64,000 nucleotides of DNA, taken from contig DATAOC010000095.1 of the NCBI GenBank assembly GCA_036265915.1, positions 1 through 64,000 on the forward strand, given 5' to 3'. Source of the DNA: AR12 sp036265915. GTDB taxonomy: Bacteria; Methylomirabilota; Methylomirabilia; Rokubacteriales; CSP1-6. This document shows, piece after piece, positions 1 through 8,707 of this stretch; positions within the stretch are counted from its first letter, which is position 1, and each line of letters begins with the position of its first letter. A program made the position numbers and the translations under genes. The notes beneath the pieces were generated by a model. The model searched no databases. It was not told where the DNA came from and saw only the letters and a program-made list of their open reading frames with translations.

Positions 1-140
1 TCAATACCACGGCCATGGCGCGGCGACTCAACGTCAGCCGGGCGACCGTTCGCAACCACGTCCAGAACATCCTGCCCAAGCTCGAGGTGCACAGCCGTCT
101 GGAGGCCGTGGCCCACGGCCGGCGGCATCGCCTGATCTAG
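1..140 (+). CDS. LuxR-type HTH regulator, C-terminal fragment
   Basis: Only the last 45 residues are present, read from base 3. They form the recognition half of a LuxR/FixJ (GerE) helix-turn-helix: MARRLNVSRATVRNHVQN, then a short helix ending in LEAVAHGRRHRLI. This is the DNA-contacting end of response regulators and of LuxR-type activators. The rest of the gene lies outside the window, so the sensor or receiver part is unknown. It ends 19 bases before the cytochrome locus and is co-directional with it, so it may be a local regulator of that locus. That link is positional inference only. Confidence 0.75.
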   Translation, partial: NTTAMARRLNVSRATVRNHVQNILPKLEVHSRLEAVAHGRRHRLI

Positions 141-159
141 CGTTGCGAGAGGAGCCCAC

Positions 160-1383
160 GTGAGAGTTCGCGTTCGATCGGCTGCTGTGGTCATCGCCGC
201 GCTCCTGGTGCTCGCATCCGCCGCCACCCCGGCCCGCGCGCAGCAGCCGCCGCCGGGACCGTTCGCGCCCGACTGGGGGATGGTGGCGGGCTGGACGGTG
301 TACGCGGACAAGGGATGCGGCCGCTGTCACGCGGTGCGCGGCGTCGGCGGGGACGTTGGTCCCGATCTCAGCCGGATGCAGAACGGCGGCAGCTTCTTCG
401 ACATCGGCGCCGCGATGTGGAATCACCTGCCGAAGATGGGGGAGCGCATGCGCGCCGCCGGCATCGAGCGGGCGCGGCTGACGCCGGCCGAGACGGCCAA
501 CCTGATCGCCTTCATCTACACCGCGCAGTACTTCGACCGGCGCGGCGATCCCAGGCGCGGGGAGCCTCTGTTCACGACGAAGGCGTGCGTCACCTGTCAC
601 AGCGTGGGCGGCGAGGGCGGTGTGACCGGCCCCGCGCTCGATCCATGGAAGCGCGCGAACTCGCCGGTCCTTCTGGCGGCGGCGATGTGGAATCACGCGC
701 CGCGGATGGCGGAGGAGCTGCGTGAGGCCGGCACGAAGCGACCGGTGCTCAGTGGCGCGGAGCTGCTCGACATCATCGCCTACGTCGGTTCGGCGGCGCG
801 GACCGCGTCGACCGAGACGCAGCAGGTGGTGCCGGGGACGCCCGAGCGTGGCCGCGTGCTCTTCGCCGAGAAGCGCTGCGCCAGCTGTCACGCCGTCGGT
901 GGCCGTGGGCCGCGCGTGGGACCCGATCTGGGCGGCCGGGGACATCACGTGAGCCTCACCGAGTTCGCCGCCCGGATGTGGAATCACGCGCCCGGAATGA
1001 CGGCGAAGATGCGCCAGATGAAGATCGACGTGCCCGAGGTGTCCGGGCAGCAGATGGCCGACATTCTCGCGTATCTGTTCGCCTCCCGGTATTTCGAGCG
1101 TGGCGGCAGCGCCGTGCGTGGCGAGAGGCTGGTGCAGAGCCAGGGCTGTATCAACTGCCACTCGATCGCAGGCAAGGGCGGCACCACCGGCGGCGACTTC
1201 GCCAGGTCGACGGTCGTCGCGACCCCGAGCGGCCTCGTGGCGGGACTGTGGAACCACGCGCCGTTGATGGAGGCGCAGGCGACGAGGCAGCGGATCGCGT
1301 GGCCGGAGCTGAGCGGGCCTGCGCTCGCGGACCTCGCCGCGTATTTCCGGACGCTCTCGCGTCCTGGTCGCTCGTCGCGCTGA
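160..1383 (+). CDS. Tetrahaem c-type cytochrome with four WNH repeats
   Basis: A 407-residue exported protein with a signal peptide ending near ARAQ (residue 28). Four covalent haem sites lie at C53 (CGRCH), C143 (CVTCH), C240 (CASCH) and C330 (CINCH), about 90 residues apart. Each is followed some 30 residues later by an MWNH.P.M-type motif (first at residue 86), so the protein is four tandem copies of one class I-like haem domain. The Met in that motif is a plausible axial ligand, but this is inference. The GTG start is fixed by GAGAGGAG a few bases upstream. It is probably a periplasmic electron carrier. The next gene is its paralog, and the downstream genes form a porin-cytochrome conduit. 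Confidence 0.88.
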   Translation: MRVRVRSAAVVIAALLVLASAATPARAQQPPPGPFAPDWGMVAGWTVYADKGCGRCHAVRGVGGDVGPDLSRMQNGGSFFDIGAAMWNHLPKMGERMRAAGIERARLTPAETANLIAFIYTAQYFDRRGDPRRGEPLFTTKACVTCHSVGGEGGVTGPALDPWKRANSPVLLAAAMWNHAPRMAEELREAGTKRPVLSGAELLDIIAYVGSAARTASTETQQVVPGTPERGRVLFAEKRCASCHAVGGRGPRVGPDLGGRGHHVSLTEFAARMWNHAPGMTAKMRQMKIDVPEVSGQQMADILAYLFASRYFERGGSAVRGERLVQSQGCINCHSIAGKGGTTGGDFARSTVVATPSGLVAGLWNHAPLMEAQATRQRIAWPELSGPALADLAAYFRTLSRPGRSSR

Positions 1384-1494
1384 CGCGATACGGGCGGCGT
1401 CACCGTTGGTAGTGCATTTGCTCTATGGCTGTCACGCAAGCCGACCGCGTACTCTGTGCGTGCCGCCGTCCGCAGTGCGGCAGACGGAGGTCGG

Positions 1495-2691
1495 ATGCGC
1501 GCGTGGCTGACGATCGCAGCGCTGTCGCTGGCCGCCATCGGCATCGGCGTAACGGCGGACACCGTGGCGGCGCAGCCGATCCTGAGCCCCGGCCACGACG
1601 CGATCGCCGGCGCCGAGCTGTTCAGCGAGAAGGGCTGTGCCGGCTGTCACGCCGTCGACAGCAAGGGCGGCGGATCGGGCCCCAACCTGTCGCGCACGTC
1701 GCGTCCGCGATCGTTTTACGATCTGGCAGCGGCGCTCTGGAACCACGCGCCGCAGATGGCGGCCGCGAGTCGACGGGCCGGCGCGCCGCGGCCCAGGCTG
1801 ACTGCGCGCGAGGCCGGCAACATCGCCGCCTATCTGTTCACGCTCGACTACTTCGATCCTCGCGGTGACGCCGACGCGGGCGGACGCCTCTTTGCCGCGA
1901 AGGGCTGTGCCGCCTGCCACGAGATCGGCGGCAGCGGCGGTCGCGTGGGACCGAAGCTGGACAGCCTCAAGCCCTACGCCTCGCCCATCGCGCTGGCGGC
2001 CACGATGTGGAACCACGGACCGGCGATGGCGAAGGCCATGGCCGCGAAGGGCATCGAGCGTCCCTCGTTCACCGGCCGCGAGCTGATCGACGTCATCGCG
2101 TACATCAACCGCGCATCGCCGACGCTGCCGTCCGGACCGATCTGGGTGATCCCGGGCCGTATCGTCGAGGGCGGGAAGGCCTTCGCCGAGCAGGGCTGTG
2201 TCCAGTGCCACCGTCCGTCCGCGGCCGGCGGCTCCAAGAACATCGATCTGGCCGAGCGGGGCGCGCACAAGAGCCTGACGGAATTCGCGGCAGCGATGTG
2301 GAACAAGGCGCCGGCCATGACCGACGCCATGAGCAAGCGCAGCATCCCGGTGCCGCGGCTGACGCCGCAGGGCATGGCCGACATCGTCGCGTATCTGTAC
2401 TCGGTGCGTTACTTTGCCGGCGCCGGCGATCCGCGGAACGGCGTCATTCTCGCGCAGCAGAAAGGCTGCTTCGAGTGTCACGGCCTATACGGCGAGCGCG
2501 GGAAGCCGGCGAGCGACCTCGCGGCCGCCCGCGGCATCGACACCGCGGCCGGTGTGCTCGCCTCGCTGTGGAACCATACGTTCGTCGATGATCCGCGGCG
2601 CGCGCGTGACGCGCAGGCGCGGGCGCTCACCGGGCCAGAGATGGGCGACCTCATCGCTTATCTTCGGTCGCTGGCGCGATCTCGAAAGTGA
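1495..2691 (+). CDS. Second tetrahaem c-type cytochrome, paralog of the preceding gene
   Basis: A 398-residue exported cytochrome with the same four-domain layout as its neighbour: CAGCH at C48, CAACH at C138, CVQCH at C235 and CFECH at C325, with WNH.P.M-type motifs after the first three and a diverged LWNHTF after the fourth. The third motif reads WNKAP, so His is not conserved there. I chose the ATG at 1495 because GGAGG precedes it and a clean signal peptide (RAWLTIAALSLAAIG, then a cleavage site near AAQ) follows. An in-frame start at 1456 would put charged residues ahead of it. It probably arose by tandem duplication of the 160-1383 gene and serves in the same periplasmic pathway. Confidence 0.87.
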   Translation: MRAWLTIAALSLAAIGIGVTADTVAAQPILSPGHDAIAGAELFSEKGCAGCHAVDSKGGGSGPNLSRTSRPRSFYDLAAALWNHAPQMAAASRRAGAPRPRLTAREAGNIAAYLFTLDYFDPRGDADAGGRLFAAKGCAACHEIGGSGGRVGPKLDSLKPYASPIALAATMWNHGPAMAKAMAAKGIERPSFTGRELIDVIAYINRASPTLPSGPIWVIPGRIVEGGKAFAEQGCVQCHRPSAAGGSKNIDLAERGAHKSLTEFAAAMWNKAPAMTDAMSKRSIPVPRLTPQGMADIVAYLYSVRYFAGAGDPRNGVILAQQKGCFECHGLYGERGKPASDLAAARGIDTAAGVLASLWNHTFVDDPRRARDAQARALTGPEMGDLIAYLRSLARSRK

Positions 2692-2722
2692 CCCCATGCA
2701 GCGCAACCGACGAGGAGGACGG

Positions 2723-3004
2723 ATGATCAACCGCACGCGTGTGGTGACGGCGGCCACGCTCGCTCTGCTGTGGACGATGGCGGCGCCCGCCCACGCCACG
2801 CCCCAGATGTTCTCGCAGGCCAAGAGCGCGGGAATGCCGGTCAAGAACTGTCAGTACTGCCACGTCGCCGCCGCACCGAAGAAGGAGACGTTCAAGCCCG
2901 AGGACCTGAACGAGCGCGGCAAATGGCTGCTCGCCGAGAAGGACAAGACCAAGGCCAAGAGCGTGAACGTCGAGTGGCTCAAGAACTATCCCGGCGGGCA
3001 GTAG
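2723..3004 (+). CDS. Small monohaem c-type cytochrome
   Basis: A 93-residue exported protein with a signal peptide ending at AHA (about residue 26) and one haem site, CQYCH (C43-C46-H47). The rest is short, charged and lysine-rich (NERGKWLLAEKDKTKAKS). GAGGAGGA precedes the ATG. It lies between two tetrahaem genes and the NapC-like gene, and probably overlaps the latter by about 30 bases. A small periplasmic shuttle is likely; I do not recognise the exact family. Confidence 0.78.
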   Translation: MINRTRVVTAATLALLWTMAAPAHATPQMFSQAKSAGMPVKNCQYCHVAAAPKKETFKPEDLNERGKWLLAEKDKTKAKSVNVEWLKNYPGGQ

Positions 3005-3696
3005 CCGCCGTCACGCTGCTCGCGCTCTTCGTGCCGGTGGCGGTCGCCGGCGCGGAGGTCGCGGTGCCGCGGCCGCACGGCTGGATCGGAACCGCCAGCG
3101 ACTGGGTGCGCGGCCTCGGCATTGCGTTCGCGCTGCTCGACGTCGTGCTCCTCGTGCTCGCCTGGCGAAGTCTGCGGTCGAGCGCCGTCACGCCGACGGC
3201 GCGGGGGTGGCTGCTGGTCTCGGTGGGGCTGGTGCCGATCATGGTCGCGTTCCTCTCGTTCAGCCATGGCCTGGAGGCATCCACGACGGTCAACGCATGC
3301 GGCTCGTGTCATGTGATGACGCCGTTCGTCCAGGATCTCCGGAACGTCCAGAGCACCACGCTGGCGGCGACGCACTACAAGAACCGATTCATCCCGGAGA
3401 GCCAGTGCTATACGTGCCACTCCGACTACGGGCTGGCGGGCACCTTCAAGGCCAAAGTGGAAGGACTCGGCCACGTGTGGCGTTATACGACTGGCCGCTA
3501 CGAGCTTCCGATCAAGATCGCGTCGCCCTTCCCGAACGTCCGCTGCTTGTCGTGCCACGCGGAGTCGCAGCGATTCCTCAACGCGGCGGGACACCCCAAG
3601 GACGTTCTCCCGAGCCTCGTGGACGGCACGCTGCCCTGCATCGGCTGCCACGGTCCCGCCCACCCGGAGCAGAAGAAGGAGGCGCGTGCACGATGA
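2974..3696 (+). CDS. NapC/NirT-like membrane tetrahaem cytochrome
   Basis: About 240 residues. A hydrophobic N-terminus (RRAVAAVTLLALFVPVAVAG) is followed by two membrane helices near residues 50-70 and 82-100. A haem domain then carries CGSCH, CYTCH, CLSCH and CIGCH. The segment after the second helix (HGLEAS, then CGSCHVMTPF) matches the NapC/NirT/CymA family, which oxidises quinol at the membrane and passes electrons to periplasmic cytochromes. There is no ATG. The GTG at 2974, overlapping the previous gene by 31 bases, gives a sensible signal sequence, but the ribosome site is weak and a start near 3001-3031 is possible. In this locus it would link the quinone pool to the periplasmic carriers. 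Confidence 0.82.
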   Translation: MAQELSRRAVAAVTLLALFVPVAVAGAEVAVPRPHGWIGTASDWVRGLGIAFALLDVVLLVLAWRSLRSSAVTPTARGWLLVSVGLVPIMVAFLSFSHGLEASTTVNACGSCHVMTPFVQDLRNVQSTTLAATHYKNRFIPESQCYTCHSDYGLAGTFKAKVEGLGHVWRYTTGRYELPIKIASPFPNVRCLSCHAESQRFLNAAGHPKDVLPSLVDGTLPCIGCHGPAHPEQKKEARAR

Positions 3697-3902
3697 GCCC
3701 GCGCGGCGTGCCGGCGCGCGTGCTGCGGCTGGCGATCGTCCTCACGCTCGTCTTCAACGTCCTGGCGCTGCTGGTGATGGTCCACACGACGCCAATCGTC
3801 TTCACGCTGTTCATGTTCGGCGCTCAGCCGCTGTTCGTGATCGCCGTCGTCCTCCTCATCGGCGCCGTGGTCGCCGATCTCCGGGCCAAAGATCTGTTCT
3901 GA
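3693..3902 (+). CDS. Small two-helix membrane protein
   Basis: 69 residues, almost all hydrophobic: two predicted membrane helices (LRLAIVLTLVFNVLALLVMV and a second around residues 38-58) ending in a charged LRAKDLF tail. It starts at an ATGA overlap with the NapC-like gene and has GAAGGAGG upstream, so it is translationally coupled to that cytochrome and may be an accessory subunit of it. I do not recognise the family. Confidence 0.72.
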   Translation: MSPRGVPARVLRLAIVLTLVFNVLALLVMVHTTPIVFTLFMFGAQPLFVIAVVLLIGAVVADLRAKDLF

Positions 3903-4038
3903 GGTCGCGCCGGCGTCGCACCGCGTCACAACGAGCGGAATGGTGCGTTTGACTCATTGATGTTCGCCGTGCCGTGCGTCAAATTCGGCGCGGCCGACAC
4001 AGTCGCTGCTTGCCTCGTCGGCCGGAGAGAAGCGACGC

Positions 4039-4980
4039 ATGGTCACGAGACCGGTGTGGCTTGGTGTCAGCGCTGCAATCCTCCTCGCGCTCATCGCCGT
4101 CGTCCTCGGCTCTCCCTCGTCCGGGCCGGCCCAGGCACCGGCGGAGCCGCCGGCGGGCTACGTCGGCGCAGAGACCTGCAAGGGCTGCCACGAGGACGCC
4201 TTCCGCCAGTTCGAGACCACGAAAATGGGCCGGCTCTTCCTGAAGCACCCACGCAACTCCAAGGAGAGCCTTGCCTGCGAGAACTGTCACGGTCCCGGCC
4301 AGAAGCACGTCGAAGCCGGCGGTGGGAAAGGCGTTGGCGGCATGATCACCTTCGCCAAGAACGATCCCACCCCGGTGGCGCAGCGCAACGCGATGTGTTT
4401 GACCTGCCACTCGAAGGGCGACCGCATCTTCTGGCGAGGCAGTCCGCATGAGCTGCGCGACGTGGCGTGCACGAGCTGTCATCGGGTCATGCAGGACGTC
4501 TCTCCGCGGCATCAGCTGGCGAAGCCGACGCAGATCGAGACGTGCGGCACGTGCCACATCCAGAAGCGCGCGCAGCAGATGCGCTCGTCCCACATGCCGC
4601 TCCGCGAAGGCAAGCTGACATGCACGTCCTGCCACAACCCGCACGGGACGGTGAGCCAGTCGCTTCTCAAGGAAGCATCGGTGAACGATAGCTGCTTCAC
4701 CTGTCACGCCGAGAAGCGCGGGCCGTTTCTCTGGCAGCACGCGCCGCAGAACGAGTCGTGCCTGAACTGCCACGACCCTCACGGCAGCAACCACGAGCGG
4801 ATGCTCAAAGTGGCGAAGCCGCGCCTCTGCCAGCAATGCCACAACGAGACGCAGCACCCGACGAATCCCTACGGCCGTGACGCCGCCTCCTTGAAATTCA
4901 TGCTCGGCCGCCAGTGCCTGAACTGCCACGTCAATATCCACGGCTCGAATCACCCGTCCGGCTTCGCATTCACGCGATAG
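4039..4980 (+). CDS. Decahaem c-type cytochrome, DmsE/MtrA family
   Basis: A 313-residue exported protein with an N-terminal hydrophobic helix (about residues 8-25) and ten CxxCH motifs: CKGCH, CENCH, CLTCH, CTSCH, CGTCH, CTSCH, CFTCH, CLNCH, CQQCH, CLNCH. Length and haem count match the DmsE/MtrA/PioA family, which threads a chain of haems through an outer-membrane porin to carry electrons across the membrane. The next gene, 10 bases downstream, is the matching MtrB/PioB porin, which makes the call firm. No outer-surface MtrC/OmcA-like cytochrome is visible, so the arrangement resembles PioAB or a minimal MtrAB conduit. The sequence does not show the direction of electron flow. Confidence 0.92.
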   Translation: MVTRPVWLGVSAAILLALIAVVLGSPSSGPAQAPAEPPAGYVGAETCKGCHEDAFRQFETTKMGRLFLKHPRNSKESLACENCHGPGQKHVEAGGGKGVGGMITFAKNDPTPVAQRNAMCLTCHSKGDRIFWRGSPHELRDVACTSCHRVMQDVSPRHQLAKPTQIETCGTCHIQKRAQQMRSSHMPLREGKLTCTSCHNPHGTVSQSLLKEASVNDSCFTCHAEKRGPFLWQHAPQNESCLNCHDPHGSNHERMLKVAKPRLCQQCHNETQHPTNPYGRDAASLKFMLGRQCLNCHVNIHGSNHPSGFAFTR

Positions 4981-4990
4981 GGGATTGCCC

Positions 4991-7213
4991 ATGACGAGGC
5001 GGGTGCTGCTGCTCGTCGCATTGGCGACCGGAGTGCTGTGGGCCGCCGGGCGGCCGGCGGCCGCGCAATACACGCTCGGTGGGATGCGTCTGGAAGGCGA
5101 GGTCGAGACCGGCGCGCGGTTCTTCCTCGCGGAGCCTTCGAAGACGCGTGCCGCCAAGTTCCAGGAGTACAAGGACGTCGACGACGGGCTGTTCCTGCAG
5201 CGCTTCTATCTCCGCGCGTTCACCGCCGACGACGCGTACTCCACCGAGCTCGCAGGGGCGGAGTGGGGCTCGGAGAACCAGAACTTCTCGCTGACGAGCG
5301 GGCGGCTGGGCGTCTGGCAGTTCAACTTCGAGTGGGATCAGCTCCGACACGTGCTGTTCACGAACACGCGAATGCTCGCCGTCGAGGCGAACCGCGGGGT
5401 GTTCGTGCTTCCGACGCGACGGCCGCCGCTGGCGGCCTACAACAGCGCGCCGGAACAAGACGACATCAGCGTCCGCTGGGACACCGCACGCATGGGGTGG
5501 CAGTACAGCTTCACCCCGGATTTCGCCGTGAAAGCCGAGTACACGCGGATCCGCAAGGACGGCGACCGGCCCTTCGGCATCGTGTTCGGCTCGCCTGGCA
5601 ACAACTTCCTCCAGGTGCTGGAGCCCATCGAGCAGACGACCCACGATTTCCGCCTGCAGGGTACCTATGCCACCGAGCGGTGGCAGCTGCTGTTCTCCTA
5701 CAGCGGCTCGGTGTTCGTGAATGACGAGCGGCGCGTCCGCGCGGACAACCCCTGCTTTGCCAACGCAGGGCAGTGCAGCGCCAGCGACGTGGGGGGCCCG
5801 GCGAGCGGGCAGGTGTCCTTGCCGCCGAGCAACATGGCTCACACCTTCTCGCTCAGTGGCGGCGCGAACCTGCCGATGCGAACCCGTATCAACGGCAACG
5901 TCACGTACAGCCTGAGGCTCCAGAACGACTCGTTCCTGCCGCAGACGATCAACGACACGATCAGAAACGACCCCCAGCTCCGCCTGCCACAGCGCAGCCT
6001 CAACGGCAACGTGCAGATCTTCACGGCTCTGTTGCAGGCGGTGACGCGCCCGTGGACGCCGCTCACGCTGAGCGCGAAGTACCGGCTCTACGACCAGAAC
6101 GAATTGAGCGACCGGCCGATCTTCGACGGCGTGGTGCCCAACGATCGGACGGTGAACCCGCAGGACCACCGTGCCGCGCGGCTGGATTACACCAAGCACA
6201 ACGTCGATCTGGATGCGCGCTACCAGCTCGTGCAACCGCTCGCGGTGGCCGTCGGCACCGCGTGGGAACGCTGGGACCGCAGCAAGGGACGTGAGGCGAA
6301 CACCACGGATGAGTTCTTCGGCAAGGCCGCGCTCGACGCCACGCCAACGGACTGGCTCCAGGCGCGGCTGACCTATCGGCCGTCGTTCCGGCGCTACGAC
6401 CGGTACAACACGTTTGCCCGCGAGAACACCATCGTCATCGAGGACGTTGCGGCCGAGGCCACGGGGCAGTCGAAGCTCCTGCGCAAGTTCGACGAGGCGG
6501 ATCGTGACCGGCAGCGCGTCGACTTCGATTTGACGTTCACGCCCACGGAGACGGTGACCATCACCCCCACGTTCAGCTATCGGTGGGACGACTTCGTCGG
6601 CTCGAGGCTGGGCTTGCAGAACGAGACCAGCTGGTCGACCGGCATCGACCTCAATTTCACGCCGAACCAGTGGTTCTCGTTCTCGACCGGCTACATGTAC
6701 GAGAAGAATGACCAGCATCAGCGTCAGCGTCAGCGCACGGCGACGCTCGACGTGGTCGACTTCGACTGGATCTCGCACAACGTCGACACCGTACAGACCG
6801 CCCACACCGCTGCGCGCGGTGCGATCATCCCGAGCATCCTCGAGTGGGCGATCGGGGCGAACTGGTCCTACGCGCTCGGCCGTGTGGACACCAGGAACCC
6901 GGTCAACCCGAGCAGTGGCACGGCAGCCCAGAACGCGACGGCCAGCGCCAAGCCGTGGCCGGCGTTCGAGGACCAGCTGTTCCGCGTGGACGTCGCGCTG
7001 AAATACCACTTCGCCAAGGCCTGGACGGCGACTCTTGGCTACGCGTGGGAGTCGTTCGAGAAGAAAGACTGGCGCACCGACACGCTGAACCCCTTCGTGC
7101 CCGTGCCGTCCACGGCCGGCTTGCCGGGCCAGACGTCGATCTGGCTCGGCGGCGATATCAAGAGCTACACGGCCCACATCATCGGCGCCACCCTCGCCTA
7201 CCGCTTCGAGTAG
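4991..7213 (+). CDS. MtrB/PioB-family outer-membrane beta-barrel
   Basis: 740 residues with a signal peptide (RRVLLLVALATGVLWAAG, cleavage near AAAQ). The rest is rich in alternating aromatic/polar strands (WQFNFEWDQLRH, WQLLFSYSGS, FSYRWDDFVG) and ends in LAYRFE, a typical C-terminal strand of outer-membrane barrels. In the family this barrel sheathes the decahaem cytochrome encoded just upstream. The CxxC seen near the N-terminus of Shewanella MtrB is absent; the only cysteines visible are in one loop (CFANAGQC). The ATG at 4991 follows directly after the decahaem gene, so the two are one transcript. Confidence 0.9.
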   Translation: MTRRVLLLVALATGVLWAAGRPAAAQYTLGGMRLEGEVETGARFFLAEPSKTRAAKFQEYKDVDDGLFLQRFYLRAFTADDAYSTELAGAEWGSENQNFSLTSGRLGVWQFNFEWDQLRHVLFTNTRMLAVEANRGVFVLPTRRPPLAAYNSAPEQDDISVRWDTARMGWQYSFTPDFAVKAEYTRIRKDGDRPFGIVFGSPGNNFLQVLEPIEQTTHDFRLQGTYATERWQLLFSYSGSVFVNDERRVRADNPCFANAGQCSASDVGGPASGQVSLPPSNMAHTFSLSGGANLPMRTRINGNVTYSLRLQNDSFLPQTINDTIRNDPQLRLPQRSLNGNVQIFTALLQAVTRPWTPLTLSAKYRLYDQNELSDRPIFDGVVPNDRTVNPQDHRAARLDYTKHNVDLDARYQLVQPLAVAVGTAWERWDRSKGREANTTDEFFGKAALDATPTDWLQARLTYRPSFRRYDRYNTFARENTIVIEDVAAEATGQSKLLRKFDEADRDRQRVDFDLTFTPTETVTITPTFSYRWDDFVGSRLGLQNETSWSTGIDLNFTPNQWFSFSTGYMYEKNDQHQRQRQRTATLDVVDFDWISHNVDTVQTAHTAARGAIIPSILEWAIGANWSYALGRVDTRNPVNPSSGTAAQNATASAKPWPAFEDQLFRVDVALKYHFAKAWTATLGYAWESFEKKDWRTDTLNPFVPVPSTAGLPGQTSIWLGGDIKSYTAHIIGATLAYRFE

Positions 7214-7378
7214 CTCCGCCGCACGGCGGGCCCCTTCGCCGCCGGGGCGGCCACGCCCCACCTCGTGGCGCCGTCGTCCCGGCGGCGATGGCCGGCCGAC
7301 GATAAGTAGCCGAAATGATGCACGTGGCGCTTGGCACCGGCGATGCTCCGTTCACGGCCCGAGGCAAAGGAGGCCACC

Positions 7379-7804
7379 GTGAAAGTCCGGGACCTGATGA
7401 CGCGAAAGCCGCTCACCGTGTCGATCGACACGCCGGTCGTCGAGGCGCGACGCATGATGGTCGAGCACCGCTTTCGTCACCTGCTCGTCACGGACGACGG
7501 GCGGCTCGCCGGAATCATCACCGACCGTGACATCCGTCTGAATCTTCCGTCGCCGGCGACCAGCCTGTCGATGTGGGAGATCAACTATCTTCTCGCGCGG
7601 ATGACGGTCGGCGCCGTGATGACGGCCACCGTGATCACCGTTGACCCCGACCGGGACGCGGTCGAGGCGGCGCGGATCATGCTCGACCACAAGATCGGCG
7701 CGCTGCCGGCCGTCGAGAGCGGAACGGTGGTCGGCATCATGACCGAGACGGACGTCATGCGGGCGTTCGTCGCCATGGCGGCGCCGATGCTCGCCGCCCG
7801 CTGA
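7379..7804 (+). CDS. Two-CBS-domain protein
   Basis: 141 residues forming a CBS pair: the first starts at VRDLMTRKPLTVS and ends at ITDRDIRL, the second runs from VGAVMTATVITVDPDRDAV to MTETDVMRAFV. Such pairs bind adenosine nucleotides and act as energy sensors. GTG is chosen because AAAGGAGG sits five bases upstream; reading from 7331 would add an unrelated tail. It heads a run (CBS, HTH, UspA, phosphoketolase, acetate kinase) that looks like an energy-stress module. No effector domain is fused to it. Confidence 0.87.
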   Translation: MKVRDLMTRKPLTVSIDTPVVEARRMMVEHRFRHLLVTDDGRLAGIITDRDIRLNLPSPATSLSMWEINYLLARMTVGAVMTATVITVDPDRDAVEAARIMLDHKIGALPAVESGTVVGIMTETDVMRAFVAMAAPMLAAR

Positions 7805-7853
7805 CCCCGATGAAGGAGAGATCTGATCGGCGCGGGTGATGGAGGAGGCTGCG

Positions 7854-8063
7854 ATGGAAGGCTGGTGGGACGAGCTGGACGAGCAGATTCTCTCGACGTT
7901 GAGCACCGACGCGGCGATGGACCCGAGTGAGATCGCCAAGCGGCTCGGGATGTCGACCGAGGCTGTGTGCTCGTGCCTCGCCATGCTGTGCACGGCGGGG
8001 CGGGTGCGGATCCGGTCGGTGGAACGGAGCGCGCCGTCGCGGCGCGCGCGGTGCGCCGCGTGA
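7854..8063 (+). CDS. Small winged-helix DNA-binding protein
   Basis: 69 residues. EQILSTLSTDAAMDPSEIAK followed by RLGMSTEAVCSCLAMLCTAG and RVRIRSVE reads as a helix-turn-helix with the start of a wing, as in Lrp/MarR-like minimal regulators. Two cysteines lie in the recognition region (VCSCLAMLC). The ATG at 7854 is preceded by GGAGGAGG at 7841-7848, which decides it over an earlier ATG at 7839. It lies between CBS and UspA genes and may regulate this group; the target is unknown. Confidence 0.7.
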   Translation: MEGWWDELDEQILSTLSTDAAMDPSEIAKRLGMSTEAVCSCLAMLCTAGRVRIRSVERSAPSRRARCAA

Positions 8064-8142
8064 CCCTGCACCGGGAGGGGCGGCCGCGCGCCGTCCGTGC
8101 CGAGTTGCCGTGGCCGGCGATGATCCGGCGGGGAGAATGGCG

Positions 8143-8664
8143 ATGAACAGCCGCAAGCGACCACTGTACGAGCGGGCGTTGGTTCCGCTCGACGGCTCCG
8201 CCGTCGCCGAGGCCGTGATCCCGTTCGTGCTGGCCATCGCGGGTCCCCTCGACATGGCGGTGACGCTGCTGTCCGTCGTGGAGCCGATGCGTGCCGTTGT
8301 CGCGGACGCCGGCGGGCCGGTGATCGTCGACGACATCGAGGCGCGGACCGCGGAGGCCGGAGAATACCTTGCACGGGTCGCGATCGATCTGCGGAGCAAC
8401 GGCGTGAAGGTGAGCTGCGAGGTCCGTCGCGGCGAGGCGGCAGCGACGATCCTCGCCGCGGCCCGTGCCGTCGGCGCGGACGTCATCGCGATGACGACGC
8501 ACGGCCGCACCGGCTTCGGCCGGCTGCTCTTCGGCTCCGTGGCGGAGCAGGTCGTGCGCCACGCAGACGTACCCGTGCTGCTGATGCGCCAGACGGAAGC
8601 CCAGGTGACGGCGCGCCGCGGCGTGGCGCAACCGGAATTCGACCGCCCGGGGCGCAGGAACTGA
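8143..8664 (+). CDS. Universal stress protein (UspA family)
   Basis: 173 residues with the Usp alpha/beta fold: YERALVPLDGSAVAEAVIP at the start and the nucleotide-binding signature TTHGRTGFGRLLFGSVAEQV followed by DVPVLLMR. This G-x2-G-x9-G-S type motif marks the ATP-binding subclass. Two in-frame ATGs exist; GGGGAG six bases before 8143 favours the second. In the family these proteins support survival under energy and oxidative stress. The next genes encode phosphoketolase and acetate kinase. Confidence 0.9.
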   Translation: MNSRKRPLYERALVPLDGSAVAEAVIPFVLAIAGPLDMAVTLLSVVEPMRAVVADAGGPVIVDDIEARTAEAGEYLARVAIDLRSNGVKVSCEVRRGEAAATILAAARAVGADVIAMTTHGRTGFGRLLFGSVAEQVVRHADVPVLLMRQTEAQVTARRGVAQPEFDRPGRRN

Positions 8665-8707
8665 CGCGTTCGCGTGCGGTGAGATCATCACGGAAGGAGG
8701 TTCCGTG

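Noticed and set aside
3948..3983. Inverted arms TTTGAC / GTCAAA upstream of the decahaem gene
   Set aside because: Only six bases per arm with 24 bases between; could be chance, and no promoter is evident around it.
4970..7261. A 763-codon open frame on the minus strand opposite the MtrB/PioB barrel
   Set aside because: Its composition is Arg/His/Glu-rich shadow sequence of GC-rich coding DNA; the plus-strand frame has signal peptide, barrel strands and operon context.
7300..7378. Short ORF starting at ATG 7315 before the CBS gene
   Set aside because: It is a shadow running out of frame through the CBS gene; the AAAGGAGG site serves GTG 7379.
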